From assembly GCA_964545515.1 (NCBI GenBank), contig CAZJFK010000002.1, positions 15,210 through 79,209 on the forward strand: 64,000 nucleotides of DNA, given 5' to 3'. The translations under genes and the position numbers were made by a program. Position 1 is the stretch's first letter; the number at the start of each line of letters is the position of its first letter. Source of the DNA: UBA2112 sp964545515 (GTDB lineage: Bacteria; Patescibacteriota; Saccharimonadia; Saccharimonadales; Saccharimonadaceae). The notes beneath the pieces are model-generated. The model was not told the origin of the DNA and ran no database searches. It worked only from the letters and a program-made list of their open reading frames with translations. This document shows, piece by piece, positions 40,908 through 49,624 of this stretch.

Positions 40908-41486
40908 TTAGTTTTCGAAAAACTTAGAGTGTTCTAGTGCAGAATCTATTTGCTCGTGCAGGTGGTCTAAGTCGCCGTCGTTGTGGACATAATAGTCAGC
41001 GATGGCGATTGGGCCGCCTTTTTCGATGTTTTCGATTTCGGACCAGTCGCGTCTGTCTACTTCGCCAGAGTCAAGTGGGCGTACCGGTCGGACAGCTAGT
41101 CGCTGTTTGCGGGTGTGTTTGGGCGAAACTATGGCGATGGTAATTAATTCGCCTGGGAATTCACTTTTCATGACTTTGTATTCGGTCCACGAGTACAGGC
41201 CATCGGCTACAATTCGATGTTGGCCGGCGTCTACTAGGTCTTTAATCTGGGCTATTATGCGATTTACGATGAAATCTTTGCCTTCTTTTTCTCGCAACTC
41301 TTCGCGAATTGGTTGTTCGTTTTCCTGGGTGAGCTCTAAGCCGCGACGCTTAACTTCGTCGAGCACCACGCCTCCGAAGTATACTTTGGGATAGCCACGC
41401 CCCGACAAATATTCTGCGGCTACGCTTTTGCCACTACCGCTCAGGCCGACAAAAGCAACAATTTTTAGGTTTCCGTGTTTAGTCAT
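40908..41486 (-). CDS. P-loop kinase, UPF0200/dephospho-CoA-kinase-like
   Basis: 192 residues. Walker A in VAFVGLSGSGKSVAAEYL (about 10-27), lid-type region with HTRKQRLAVRPVRPLDSGEVDRRDWSEIENIEKGGPIAIADYYVHNDGDLDHL, which fits the UPF0200 / dephospho-CoA-kinase-like family of nucleotide-binding proteins. The likely reaction is phosphoryl transfer to a nucleotide or coenzyme; the CoaB fusion at 12242 makes a CoA-pathway kinase attractive, but the substrate is not proven by sequence. TATAAT preceded by TGC on the minus strand lies 8 nt before the ATG. Divergent from polA. Confidence 0.72.
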   Translation of the reverse strand: MTKHGNLKIVAFVGLSGSGKSVAAEYLSGRGYPKVYFGGVVLDEVKRRGLELTQENEQPIREELREKEGKDFIVNRIIAQIKDLVDAGQHRIVADGLYSWTEYKVMKSEFPGELITIAIVSPKHTRKQRLAVRPVRPLDSGEVDRRDWSEIENIEKGGPIAIADYYVHNDGDLDHLHEQIDSALEHSKFFEN

Positions 41487-41559
41487 TAGGAATTATTATA
41501 GCAAATAAATTTATCAGTATGAATTACTAGTACCAGGGCAGCTAGTATATACTATAGAT

Positions 41560-44073
41560 ATGAAGAGACTAGCTGTAATTGATGGTAAGTCAATATTTTA
41601 TCGTGGATACTATGCCATGCCCGGGCTTAGCCTGCCTGACGGTACTCCAACTGGCGGCGTGTTTGGTTTTGCTAGCCTAGCCATAGAACTTATCAAAAAA
41701 CTCGAGCCTGATTATGTGGCCGTCGCTTGGGACAAGCCCAAGACTAATATCCGTAAACGTCGCCAGATTTATCCTGAATACAAAGCCGGACGCAAAGCTC
41801 CACCACCTGATTTTTATGCGCAGATTCCGTTACTACGTGAGCTATTGGACGCTTTTCATTGGCCACTATACGAGCTAGATGACTATGAAGCTGACGATAT
41901 CATGGGGGTGTTTGCGGTGCAGGCGGGCGAGCAAGGTATCGAGACTTGTTTGATTACGAGCGATTTGGATTCATTGCAATTGATCGCGCCACATACTAAG
42001 GTGTACGCAATCAAGAGCGGGCTGACTAATATCGAGGAATTTGACGTTGCCTATTTTGAACAAAAATATGGTATCAAGGTTGAACAGTTTTTGGATCTAA
42101 AATCACTCAAAGGCGACTCGTCTGATAATATTCCGGGAGTACCTGGTATTGGTGAAAAAACAGCCACGGGACTGCTACAAGAATTTGGTACGCTTGATGG
42201 CATTTATGAGCATCTGGACGATATCAAGCCGTCGGTGGCCAATAAGCTAGCTACCGGCAAGGAGTCGGCCTATATGAGCAAAGAGATCGCAACTATTTGG
42301 GTGGATGCTCCGGCTAGGCTTGATCTCGAGGCTATGGATGTGACCAAGACTGATTTTCAGCGGGTTGCAGATATTCTGACGCGATTTGAGTTTAAATCTC
42401 TCGTAAATAAGCTGCCCAATCACATGTCGGGCGGTGATCAGGTGGCTACAAAAGTGCAAGCTGCCGCCATGGCAGTGAAGCCGTGGCCGAAGACCCTGCA
42501 GATTGACGGACCAGTTGCGGTGGCTGTAAATAGCGGCAAATTGTGGCTTTCAGTCGATAATTCTAGTTTGTATTCATTGCCAATTGATCGTGTCGACAAA
42601 AGTGTCTGGCAAGCGCTCGAGCTAGCGACCGTGGTGGCGTATGATATCAAAAACCTACTCTATGATATCGGTGATATTGAGCTAAATCTAGGGGCTACGC
42701 ATGATGTGCGTCAGGCGGAATTTTTACTAAATCCGCTACGCCGCGATCGTGATCTAGATGCTATAACTGGCATGGTAATAGACGGACCAGAGAGCTTCAT
42801 GTCGGCACTGTGGTCAGCATACGCTAGGCAGAAGGATGAGTTTCGCAAACTGCCACATCTCGATAAATTGGCACGCGAGATGGATTTCCCACTGCAACAA
42901 GTTCTATATCGAATTGAATCGCGTGGAATCGGTATCGAGCCTAAGATTTTTGATAAACTATTGCACGAGATAAATACTGAGTACACGAAACTTGAACAAG
43001 ATATTTATACATCCGCTGGCCATGAATTTAACATAGGTAGTCCAGCTCAGCTAGCTGAGGTGCTTTTTGTCGATTTAGGACTTCCGGTGACGGGCATCAA
43101 GCGTGGTAAAACAGGCTACAGCACTGATCAGAAAACCCTCGACAAACTGAGGGGAAAACACGATATTATTGGGCTAGTTGAACGAGCACGTGAACTGGCA
43201 AAAATCCGCAATACTTATGTAGAGACTTTGCCGACATTGGCCGATGAAAATAGCAGGATTCATACAACATTTAGCCAGGATGTAGCCTCGACGGGACGAC
43301 TAAGCAGTAGTGATCCTAATTTGCAAAATATACCTGTGCGCAGTGAGCTGGGGCGCAAAATTCGCACGGCTTTTGTGCCACGCCCCGGCAATGTATTTGT
43401 GAGCGCTGATTATAGTCAGTTTGAGCTGCGCCTTGCGGCAGTGCTCTCGGGTGATAAGGAATTGATAGATGATTTTGGTTCAGGTGTAGACATCCATACC
43501 AAAACTGCGTCGCAGGTATATGGCGTGCTGATGGAGGATGTCACCAAGAAGCAGCGTCGCGACGCCAAGGTGATTAATTTTGGGGTTTTGTACGGCATGG
43601 GGCCGCACGCACTCGCTGAAAATACCGGCATGACATTTGGGGCCGCCAAGCAGTTTATTGACCAATATTTTGCGCTTCGAGCGCCAATTCGTAAATTTAT
43701 AGACGATACTCTACAAAAAGCCGACACCGAGGGATACGTCGAGACATATTACGGCCGTCGTCGCCCTACGCCAGACGTTAAAAGCAGTAACTACATGGTG
43801 CGCGAATCTGCCAAGCGCGCTGCGGCTAATCTGCCAATTCAGGGGACTGAGGCGGATTTGATGAAACGCGCTATGATTCGGGTCGAGGAGAGTCTGGGTG
43901 ATTTAGGCCAACAAATCTTGCAGATTCACGACAGTATTATGGTGGAGTGTGTGGAAGAAAATGCTGAAAAAGTCAGCAAACTATTACTTGATATCATGCA
44001 AAATATCGCCCCAGAGCTCGAAATTAAATTAGCGGTTGATGTCAATATTGGCCACAACTGGGGTGAGGTATAG
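41560..44073 (+). CDS. polA: DNA polymerase I (5' nuclease and polymerase active, 3'-5' exonuclease degenerate)
   Basis: 837 residues. Residues 1-290 are the 5'-3' nuclease: AVIDGKSIFYRGYYAM, DDYEADDIMG, ITSDLDSLQLI, LKGDSSDNIPGVPGIGEKTA. Residues about 310-450 keep the shape of the proofreading domain but lack the DxE metal motif, as in Bacillus and Thermus Pol I. The polymerase domain has motif A DYSQFELRLAAVLSGD, motif B RRDAKVINFGVLYG and motif C QIHDSIMVE, where the usual HDE is HDS. It fills gaps and removes RNA primers. TATACT at 41548-41553 is 6 nt before the ATG: leaderless. Confidence 0.96.
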   Translation: MKRLAVIDGKSIFYRGYYAMPGLSLPDGTPTGGVFGFASLAIELIKKLEPDYVAVAWDKPKTNIRKRRQIYPEYKAGRKAPPPDFYAQIPLLRELLDAFHWPLYELDDYEADDIMGVFAVQAGEQGIETCLITSDLDSLQLIAPHTKVYAIKSGLTNIEEFDVAYFEQKYGIKVEQFLDLKSLKGDSSDNIPGVPGIGEKTATGLLQEFGTLDGIYEHLDDIKPSVANKLATGKESAYMSKEIATIWVDAPARLDLEAMDVTKTDFQRVADILTRFEFKSLVNKLPNHMSGGDQVATKVQAAAMAVKPWPKTLQIDGPVAVAVNSGKLWLSVDNSSLYSLPIDRVDKSVWQALELATVVAYDIKNLLYDIGDIELNLGATHDVRQAEFLLNPLRRDRDLDAITGMVIDGPESFMSALWSAYARQKDEFRKLPHLDKLAREMDFPLQQVLYRIESRGIGIEPKIFDKLLHEINTEYTKLEQDIYTSAGHEFNIGSPAQLAEVLFVDLGLPVTGIKRGKTGYSTDQKTLDKLRGKHDIIGLVERARELAKIRNTYVETLPTLADENSRIHTTFSQDVASTGRLSSSDPNLQNIPVRSELGRKIRTAFVPRPGNVFVSADYSQFELRLAAVLSGDKELIDDFGSGVDIHTKTASQVYGVLMEDVTKKQRRDAKVINFGVLYGMGPHALAENTGMTFGAAKQFIDQYFALRAPIRKFIDDTLQKADTEGYVETYYGRRRPTPDVKSSNYMVRESAKRAAANLPIQGTEADLMKRAMIRVEESLGDLGQQILQIHDSIMVECVEENAEKVSKLLLDIMQNIAPELEIKLAVDVNIGHNWGEV

Positions 44074-44082
44074 CGTCTACGG

Positions 44083-44111
44083 TTGACTTTTTAGCAAAAA
44101 AGTGCTAAAAT
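44083..44111 (+). promoter_or_regulatory. Extended -10 promoter, leaderless start at 44118
   Basis: TTGACT (44083-44088), 17-bp spacer ending TGC, TAAAAT (44106-44111); ATG 6 nt downstream. It shares TTGACTTTTTAGCA with the promoter at 28507. Confidence 0.83.
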
Positions 44112-44117
44112 AGAGAC

Positions 44118-44753
44118 ATGAATCGAAGTGGATTACAGAGGTTAATTCCAGTAGTCTTGGTGCTGGTTATTGCTGTTATATCCATAGTTGCTCTGGTGTC
44201 ACTAGGTCGAGCCATGTTCCGTCATAGTCCTACTGATGGCAAGACAGAGGTGAAACAGTCATCCAAGGCTACCGATACAAAGGAATCTAAATCTACCCCA
44301 GAGAATCCACTACTCAATACTGACACCGATAGGGGTGTGACTATGTCGGTTCGCGGACCGATTGTCGGTGACGAAGATTTTCGTAGCTACAAGATAGAGA
44401 TTACGCCAGGAAGTCGTCGCATGACTACTTATGAGGGATACCTGCAAGACAAGCTCGACAGTAGTTCCCACAAGAATAATAAACAGGCCTATACGGAGCT
44501 AGTGTACGCACTAGATAAAGCTAATTTTATGGCTGGTAAATCGAGCGGCAATGACCTACGTGGTGTTTGTGCCACCGGCTATGTATATGAATTTAGTATC
44601 ACTCAGGGTGGAAATACCGTCAAAAAACTATGGACTTCGACTTGTAGCGGAGCGCCTGGTTCGCTAGCGGCTAATCTCGATCAAATTACTAGTTTATTCA
44701 AACATCAAATACCAGATTTTTATCATCTATCAGATACCGTAGACCTACCTTAG
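44118..44753 (+). CDS. Unknown N-terminally anchored extracytoplasmic protein
   Basis: 211 residues. One membrane segment near the start (RLIPVVLVLVIAVISIVALVSLGRAM, about 8-33), a short Lys/Ser/Thr linker, then an outside domain of about 140 residues with TMSVRGPIVGDEDFRSYKIEITPGSRRMTTYEGYL and two Cys (RGVCATGYVYEF and TSTCSG) likely to form a disulphide. The layout is common in Saccharibacteria-type surface proteins, but I recognise no function. It has its own leaderless promoter and precedes the HAD gene. Confidence 0.68.
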   Translation: MNRSGLQRLIPVVLVLVIAVISIVALVSLGRAMFRHSPTDGKTEVKQSSKATDTKESKSTPENPLLNTDTDRGVTMSVRGPIVGDEDFRSYKIEITPGSRRMTTYEGYLQDKLDSSSHKNNKQAYTELVYALDKANFMAGKSSGNDLRGVCATGYVYEFSITQGGNTVKKLWTSTCSGAPGSLAANLDQITSLFKHQIPDFYHLSDTVDLP

Positions 44754-44769
44754 CTGCTATACTAGGTAC

Positions 44770-45342
44770 ATGATTCGTGCGGTAATTTTTGATTGTTTTG
44801 GTGTGCTTACGAGTGAGGGACTGTTGCAGTTTTTTGATGAGTATTTTTCAGATGACGATAATAGAAGACAAGAACTCAGCGATGTATTAAGGGGTATGAA
44901 TACGGGGCTTATTGACCGTGACGAGGCACTTAATCGTTTCGCTGAATTGGCAGGTGTGGAGACATATGTAGTTAAGACTGCATTAGCGAATAATAAACCA
45001 GATGAAAAGCTATTCGACTTTATTAAGAACAAGCTAAAACCTAGCTATAAAATAGGCATTTTGAGTAACGCGGGCGCGAATCGAATAGTGGAGTTATTTG
45101 GTAGCGAAAAGGCAACTTTATTTGACAACATCGTGTTATCGTTTCAGGTTGGTATGGCCAAGCCAGATACGGCTATCTATGAGCTATCTGCACAAAATCT
45201 TGGCGTAACAACAGAGGAGTGTATATTTATTGATGACCAAGCATATTATTGCGAGGCGGCAGAAGTAGCTGGGATGAAAGCAGTGAATCATAAGCAGACA
45301 TCTGAAACGATTCGGAGAGTCACGGAGTTAATTGATGCCTGA
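44770..45342 (+). CDS. HAD-superfamily hydrolase
   Basis: 190 residues, subfamily IA. Motif I VIFDCFGVLTSEG (nucleophile Asp; the second Asp of DxD is Phe, as in some family members of the FDFGGVL type), motif II ILSNAGANR, motif III and IV KPDTAIYELSAQNLGV and CIFIDDQAYY. It is probably a small-molecule phosphatase; the substrate cannot be named. TGC-TATACT at 44758-44763 is 6 nt before the ATG: leaderless. The 3' end overlaps mutM by 8 bp. Confidence 0.85.
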   Translation: MIRAVIFDCFGVLTSEGLLQFFDEYFSDDDNRRQELSDVLRGMNTGLIDRDEALNRFAELAGVETYVVKTALANNKPDEKLFDFIKNKLKPSYKIGILSNAGANRIVELFGSEKATLFDNIVLSFQVGMAKPDTAIYELSAQNLGVTTEECIFIDDQAYYCEAAEVAGMKAVNHKQTSETIRRVTELIDA

Positions 45343-46207
45343 ATTGCCAGAAGTTGAAACTGTTAAGCGTGGGTTACATGCACGAATAGTTGGGCGAAGT
45401 ATCAAGAGTGAAGTGCACGATACGGCCAAAGGTTTTCCAAATACGGCGGCTGATGTAAAAGCTTTTATGATTGGCGCCAAAGTAGCGGCCGTCCGTAGGC
45501 GCGCCAAGGTATTGATAATTGATTTAGATAGTGGCTATTCGCTAGTAGTTCACCTGAAAATGACAGGGCAGTTAGTGTATCGTGATGGTTTAGATGACTT
45601 CGGTGCCGGTCATCCGAATGGGTCGCTACTCGGTGAGTTACCCGATAAATCAACTCGGGTTGATATTACTTTTGATGACGAATCACATCTGTATTTTAAT
45701 GATCAGCGTAAATTTGGCTGGATGCGCTTGATGCCGACTGTGGGTGTGCCAGAATTGCCATTTATGCAAAAAGTTGGTCCTGAGCCACTAGAAGATGATT
45801 TTACGCCAGAGGTTTTTGCTGCGCGCATCAGCCGTCGCCCGCGTAGTGCAATCAAGGCCGTGATACTTGATCAAACTGTGCTAGCTGGGGTAGGTAATAT
45901 CTATGCCGACGAAGCCTTGTGGGGTGCTAAAATCCATCCACTGACTACCGTGGAAAAGCTCACTAAGCGTGAAATCAAGTCGCTGTACACCGAGATTTGT
46001 TATGTATTGAATATGTCGATTGAAAAAGGTGGCAGTTCGAGCCGTAATTATGTAAATGCAGATGGTGGTCGCGGCAAATATTTAGATTTTGCCAGGGCCT
46101 ACAAGCGCGATAGACAAGCTTGCGCACGCTGCGGTACTATACTTATTAAAATCCGCGCTGCCGGGCGTGGCACTCATATATGCCCTCATGATCAGGTGTT
46201 AAAATAG
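45335..46207 (+). CDS. mutM: Formamidopyrimidine-DNA glycosylase (Fpg/MutM) with altered zinc finger
   Basis: 290 residues. The ATG at 45335 is chosen because the enzyme needs Pro next to Met: MPELPEVETVKRGL gives the catalytic Pro and Glu. The conserved Lys (RRAKVLIIDL), the helix-two-turn-helix ILDQTVLAGVGNIYADEALW, and the RGG-type end are present. The zinc finger reads C..C ... GRGTHICPHDQ, so the fourth ligand, normally Cys in CP.CQ, is replaced (Asp, or perhaps the His before it). It removes 8-oxoguanine from DNA. A segment GLDDFGAGHPNGSLLGEL extends the loop after residue 80. Overlaps the HAD gene; holA follows after 4 bp. Confidence 0.93.
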   Translation: MPELPEVETVKRGLHARIVGRSIKSEVHDTAKGFPNTAADVKAFMIGAKVAAVRRRAKVLIIDLDSGYSLVVHLKMTGQLVYRDGLDDFGAGHPNGSLLGELPDKSTRVDITFDDESHLYFNDQRKFGWMRLMPTVGVPELPFMQKVGPEPLEDDFTPEVFAARISRRPRSAIKAVILDQTVLAGVGNIYADEALWGAKIHPLTTVEKLTKREIKSLYTEICYVLNMSIEKGGSSSRNYVNADGGRGKYLDFARAYKRDRQACARCGTILIKIRAAGRGTHICPHDQVLK

Positions 46208-46211
46208 TACT

Positions 46212-47120
46212 GTGATACAGCTTTTTGTTGGTGAAAATAGTTTTTTGATCAAACAGTCCGTAGCGACGGCTGTCGATAGTTTTGGTGGTGCGGCAACTAG
46301 GATTAATGGCGAAGATATTACGACCGATGCCTTGATTGACGCGTTATTTGGAATTAGTCTTTTTGATGACAAAAAATTGATAGTTATTTCGGATTTGTCG
46401 TCGAATAAATTAGCCTGGGATTTACTGGCTAGTCGGGTAGGTGATGTAGCCGATTCGACAGAGGTAATTTTGGTTGAAACGAGTGTCGACAAACGCACCA
46501 AGTCGTACAAAGAAATAGCCAAAAAAGTGAATGTTCGTGAATTCAAAAACTTTGATTCACGCGATAGACATAGTGTGGTGAGTTGGGCACTAGGTGAGGC
46601 GAAATCGCAGGGATTAAATTTCAATTCCAAGCTGACAAATGTGCTAATCGACAGAGTTGGTCTAAATCAGTGGGCGATATTTCACGCCCTGCAAAAACTT
46701 GCCGTGTTAGATACGGTTGACGAAGAAGTGATCAGGACTGTAATCGAAGAAGACATTCAGGAAAGCGTCTTTGATTTACTCGGCGTCGCATTATTTGGTA
46801 AAAAGGCAAAATTACTGGTAAATCTGGACAATATTAAGCGACACGCCGAACCAAATCAGACTTTGGGGTTATTAATTAGCCAAGTATATACGCTGTCGGC
46901 ATTGGTCTATGCCGACAAACCGTCGGGCGAGGTAGCTAGGGACATCGGCGTGCACCCGTATGCTGCTAGTAAATCGGCTGAAATGGCACGAAAATTAAGC
47001 CCGAGTGATGTCAAAAGAATTGTTCAATTATTGGCTGACGCTGATATGCAAATCAAATCCAGTGGTGTCGATCCGTGGCTAATTATTGAAGCTGCGCTTG
47101 TGCGATTTGCTAGCAAATAA
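46212..47120 (+). CDS. holA: DNA polymerase III delta subunit
   Basis: 302 residues. HolA fold: MIQLFVGENSFLIKQSV at the start, AAA-like region with LFGISLFDDKKLIVISDLSSNK, VILVETSVDKRTKSYKEI, and a C-terminal clamp-loader collar part (QTLGLLISQVYTLSALVYADKPSGEVARDIGVHPYAASKSAEMARKLSPSDVKRIVQLLADADMQIKSSG). It opens the sliding clamp within the clamp loader. The start is GTG at 46212. Co-transcribed with mutM (4 bp gap) and ended by the terminator at 47139-47163. It is directly opposite rpsT, a neighbourhood seen in many bacteria. Confidence 0.9.
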   Translation: MIQLFVGENSFLIKQSVATAVDSFGGAATRINGEDITTDALIDALFGISLFDDKKLIVISDLSSNKLAWDLLASRVGDVADSTEVILVETSVDKRTKSYKEIAKKVNVREFKNFDSRDRHSVVSWALGEAKSQGLNFNSKLTNVLIDRVGLNQWAIFHALQKLAVLDTVDEEVIRTVIEEDIQESVFDLLGVALFGKKAKLLVNLDNIKRHAEPNQTLGLLISQVYTLSALVYADKPSGEVARDIGVHPYAASKSAEMARKLSPSDVKRIVQLLADADMQIKSSGVDPWLIIEAALVRFASK

Positions 47121-47138
47121 GACCCAGATGACTACAAA

Positions 47139-47163
47139 AAAGACTCCCTAGGCGGGAGTCTTT
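47139..47163. terminator. Bidirectional terminator between holA and rpsT
   Basis: AAAGACTCCC, loop TAGGC, GGGAGTCTTT. A-run before and T-run after let it serve both convergent genes. Confidence 0.88.
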
Positions 47164-47178
47164 GGGTGTCACAAGATG

Positions 47179-47559
47179 TTATTTAGCAGCTTTTTTGGTT
47201 GCTGGCTTAGAAGCAGGTTTCTTAGCGGCTGGTTTTTTGGCTGGAGCTTTTTTTGCTGGGGTAGCTTTGGCCACAGTTTTCTTGGCTGCTGGTTTGGCGG
47301 CAGCTGCTGATAGCTTAACGCCACCGGCTTTGGCTGCTTTTGATAGGTTTGCCTTGCGGCGAGCAGCGGTATTTTTCTTTAATAGGCCTTTTTTGACGGC
47401 TTTGTCTAGCTCGCTATGAGCCTTAGATAGGGTGGTAGCGCTAGGCTTAGCGGTGAAAGCCTTGGTGGCTAGTTTGATATCTTTTTTGAGACCGGTGTTA
47501 CGTGCTTTGCGGGTAACAGTCTGCTTCATACGCTTAATAGCGCTCTTGATGATTGGCAT
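47179..47559 (-). CDS. rpsT: 30S ribosomal protein S20 with a Lys/Ala/Pro C-terminal tail
   Basis: 126 residues; normal S20 is about 85-90. Residues 1-85 match S20 (MPIIKSAIKRMKQTVTRKARN, then a helix with SKAHSELDKAVKKGLLKKNTAARRKANLSKAAKAG). The last 40 residues are a histone-H1-like tail of PAKK and KKPA repeats. S20 binds 16S rRNA early in 30S assembly; the tail may add RNA or DNA contacts. Shine-Dalgarno AGAGGAA precedes the ATG on the minus strand. Convergent with holA. Confidence 0.9.
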   Translation of the reverse strand: MPIIKSAIKRMKQTVTRKARNTGLKKDIKLATKAFTAKPSATTLSKAHSELDKAVKKGLLKKNTAARRKANLSKAAKAGGVKLSAAAAKPAAKKTVAKATPAKKAPAKKPAAKKPASKPATKKAAK

Positions 47560-47643
47560 TAATTATTCCTCTTTGAATTTAGTATTACAATCAGTGTGTG
47601 ATTATAGAGTAAAATGACCAAAATGTAAAGACCCCTGTATTTA

Positions 47644-47673
47644 TTGACTAGGATATAGCGCTCATGCTATATT
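47644..47673 (+). promoter_or_regulatory. Promoter of the pseudo-DHH gene
   Basis: TTGACT (47644-47649), 18-bp spacer ending TGC, TATATT (47668-47673). Confidence 0.65.
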
Positions 47674-47707
47674 GTTAGCAAAGATAACAAAATAAAAAGA
47701 GATCTCG

Positions 47708-49615
47708 ATGGATAAAGCCCAGAAACAGATAGTCGAAAGCATAGAGGCCGCCAATAATGTACTCGTAGCCCTGAGCAAGAGTCCATCTGTTGATGAGCTG
47801 GCTGCGGCTATTAGTTTGACGCTACTACTGGATGCACTTGATAAGCGTAGTACGGCTATTTTTAGCGGTAAAATACCTGCGGCTATTGAGTTTTTGGACC
47901 CCGAGCATGCATTTGAGGAAAAGCCTGATAGTTTGCGTGATTTTATCATAGCGCTGAGCAAGGACAAGGCCGACCATTTGCGATACAAAGTCGAGGGTGA
48001 TGTCGTCAGGGTGTTTATTACACCGTACAAGACCACGCTTTCGCAGGCTGATTTGGAATTTAGTCAGGGTGATTATAACGTTGATTTGGTTATAGCCCTG
48101 GGCGTCAAAGATCAGGCGAATTTAGACACAGCTATGGATGCTCATGGCAAGATATTGCATGACGCCAAGGTGATTACGATATCAACTGGTGAAGAAGCCA
48201 GTAATCTTGGTATAGCAGATTGGCACGACAAGAGTGTTAGTAGCTTATCTGAGATGATTGGACAGCTAGCCGAGATGCTTGATGGTGGGCAGAATCTCAT
48301 GAACGAAGAATTAGCTACGGCTATTTTGACCGGTATTGTGGCCGCCACCAATAGATTTAGCAATGAGCGCACTACTACTAGCGCTATGAATATGGCTGGT
48401 AAATTAATGGCTAGCGGTGCTAATCAGCAGTTGATTGCCAATGAGCTTAGCAAGAGTGGTAGCGTATCTGTTGGAGAAGCCAAATCCGTGGCATCTGGTG
48501 CTACTGATGCCAGTGAATTATTTATTGAACGTGATGACAAGTCGACAGACGCGAAATCTGATACCCCAGAGGCCCCCAAGGAAGACATGGACGCTGCCAA
48601 TCAAGCTGAACTTGAGAACAAACTAGCCGAGATAACAAAACCTGGTACAACGATTGCTAATCTAGAAGATGAATTAAATAGTGCAGCTAGTGAACCTGCT
48701 GGGGCTAGTTTGGAGGATAAACCTCAGTTGGTAGATGAGGTTGTTGGTGATGATTCGTCACCTGCGCCCGCTGATGGCAATGTTGTTTTGCCGCCTCCTG
48801 GGTTTGGTGGTCTTGATGCTAATGCCGATGCGGCACCAGTTGTCGAGCAGCCTGCGCCAGATACTCCAGCTTTGCCACCTCTAGCGCCTAGTGGTGATAT
48901 CACACCACCTGCATCTGCACCTGAGCCATTAGCTCCACCTGCTGATTTGAACCCAGCTCCGGTAGCTGATACGCCTATTTTGCCACCCGTTGAGCCTACT
49001 CAGGCTATGGCGCCTCCGTCTTTGCCGCCGCTCCCTACGATTGGTGACTCAGGAGACGTGCTGCAGGAGCTTGGCAATGTTGCTCCTACACCATCAGAAC
49101 TACCTGTTATCCAAAATCATGGATCAGTAGCTCCTTCGACTGGGGCCATACCTACTATCAATGAATCGCAGGCACCAAGTGATCCCGGACCTATGTTTAA
49201 CCCTATGGAAGCTTTTAATACGGCACCAGTGCAGTCACAGCCAGAAGTTGGCGCCGGAGTAGGTGACGTGCAATCACCTGCTGGGGGCGGCACAAATGAA
49301 GGTATGAATGCTCTCATGGCCGCGCCAGAATCATTAGAAAGTCCAGCAGACGGTATACAAGCGTTACCAGCCTCACCGGCTGGGGTTTCGGACATACCTA
49401 GTTTGCCACCTTTGCCAAATATGTCTGGTGACTCAGGTATTCCATTGCCACCGCCACCTCCGCCTCCTGGTGGTTTTAGTGTACCCCCATCTGCTCCTGC
49501 TGGTGCAGTGTCGGGTGATATATTTGGTGATAGCGCTCAGGCTAGTCCCGCACCTACACCTGCTGAGCAGCCGGTACCAGCTGGCCCTGGCGTATTTCAA
49601 ATACCTGGACAATAA
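47708..49615 (+). CDS. Degenerate DHH/NrnA-like domain with a long Pro-rich C-terminus
   Basis: 635 residues. Residues 1-250 follow the DHH phosphoesterase (NrnA/RecJ-like) fold: NNVLVALSKSPSVDELAAAISLTLLLDALDKRSTAIFSG matches the first motif region where active enzymes have H.nPD.D, and ELATAILTGIVAATNRFSNERTTTSAMNMAGKLMASGA matches the later D.G.F..NTT...l..A..Ll..Ga region. The metal-binding His and Asp residues are lost, so it is a pseudoenzyme. Residues about 330-635 are low-complexity Pro, Ala, Asp, Ser with PPLPP and PPPPPPPGG tracts, probably disordered and able to bind partners. AAAAGAGA precedes the ATG. Promoter at 47644-47673. Confidence 0.7.
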   Translation: MDKAQKQIVESIEAANNVLVALSKSPSVDELAAAISLTLLLDALDKRSTAIFSGKIPAAIEFLDPEHAFEEKPDSLRDFIIALSKDKADHLRYKVEGDVVRVFITPYKTTLSQADLEFSQGDYNVDLVIALGVKDQANLDTAMDAHGKILHDAKVITISTGEEASNLGIADWHDKSVSSLSEMIGQLAEMLDGGQNLMNEELATAILTGIVAATNRFSNERTTTSAMNMAGKLMASGANQQLIANELSKSGSVSVGEAKSVASGATDASELFIERDDKSTDAKSDTPEAPKEDMDAANQAELENKLAEITKPGTTIANLEDELNSAASEPAGASLEDKPQLVDEVVGDDSSPAPADGNVVLPPPGFGGLDANADAAPVVEQPAPDTPALPPLAPSGDITPPASAPEPLAPPADLNPAPVADTPILPPVEPTQAMAPPSLPPLPTIGDSGDVLQELGNVAPTPSELPVIQNHGSVAPSTGAIPTINESQAPSDPGPMFNPMEAFNTAPVQSQPEVGAGVGDVQSPAGGGTNEGMNALMAAPESLESPADGIQALPASPAGVSDIPSLPPLPNMSGDSGIPLPPPPPPPGGFSVPPSAPAGAVSGDIFGDSAQASPAPTPAEQPVPAGPGVFQIPGQ

Positions 49616-49624
49616 ATTTTTGAA

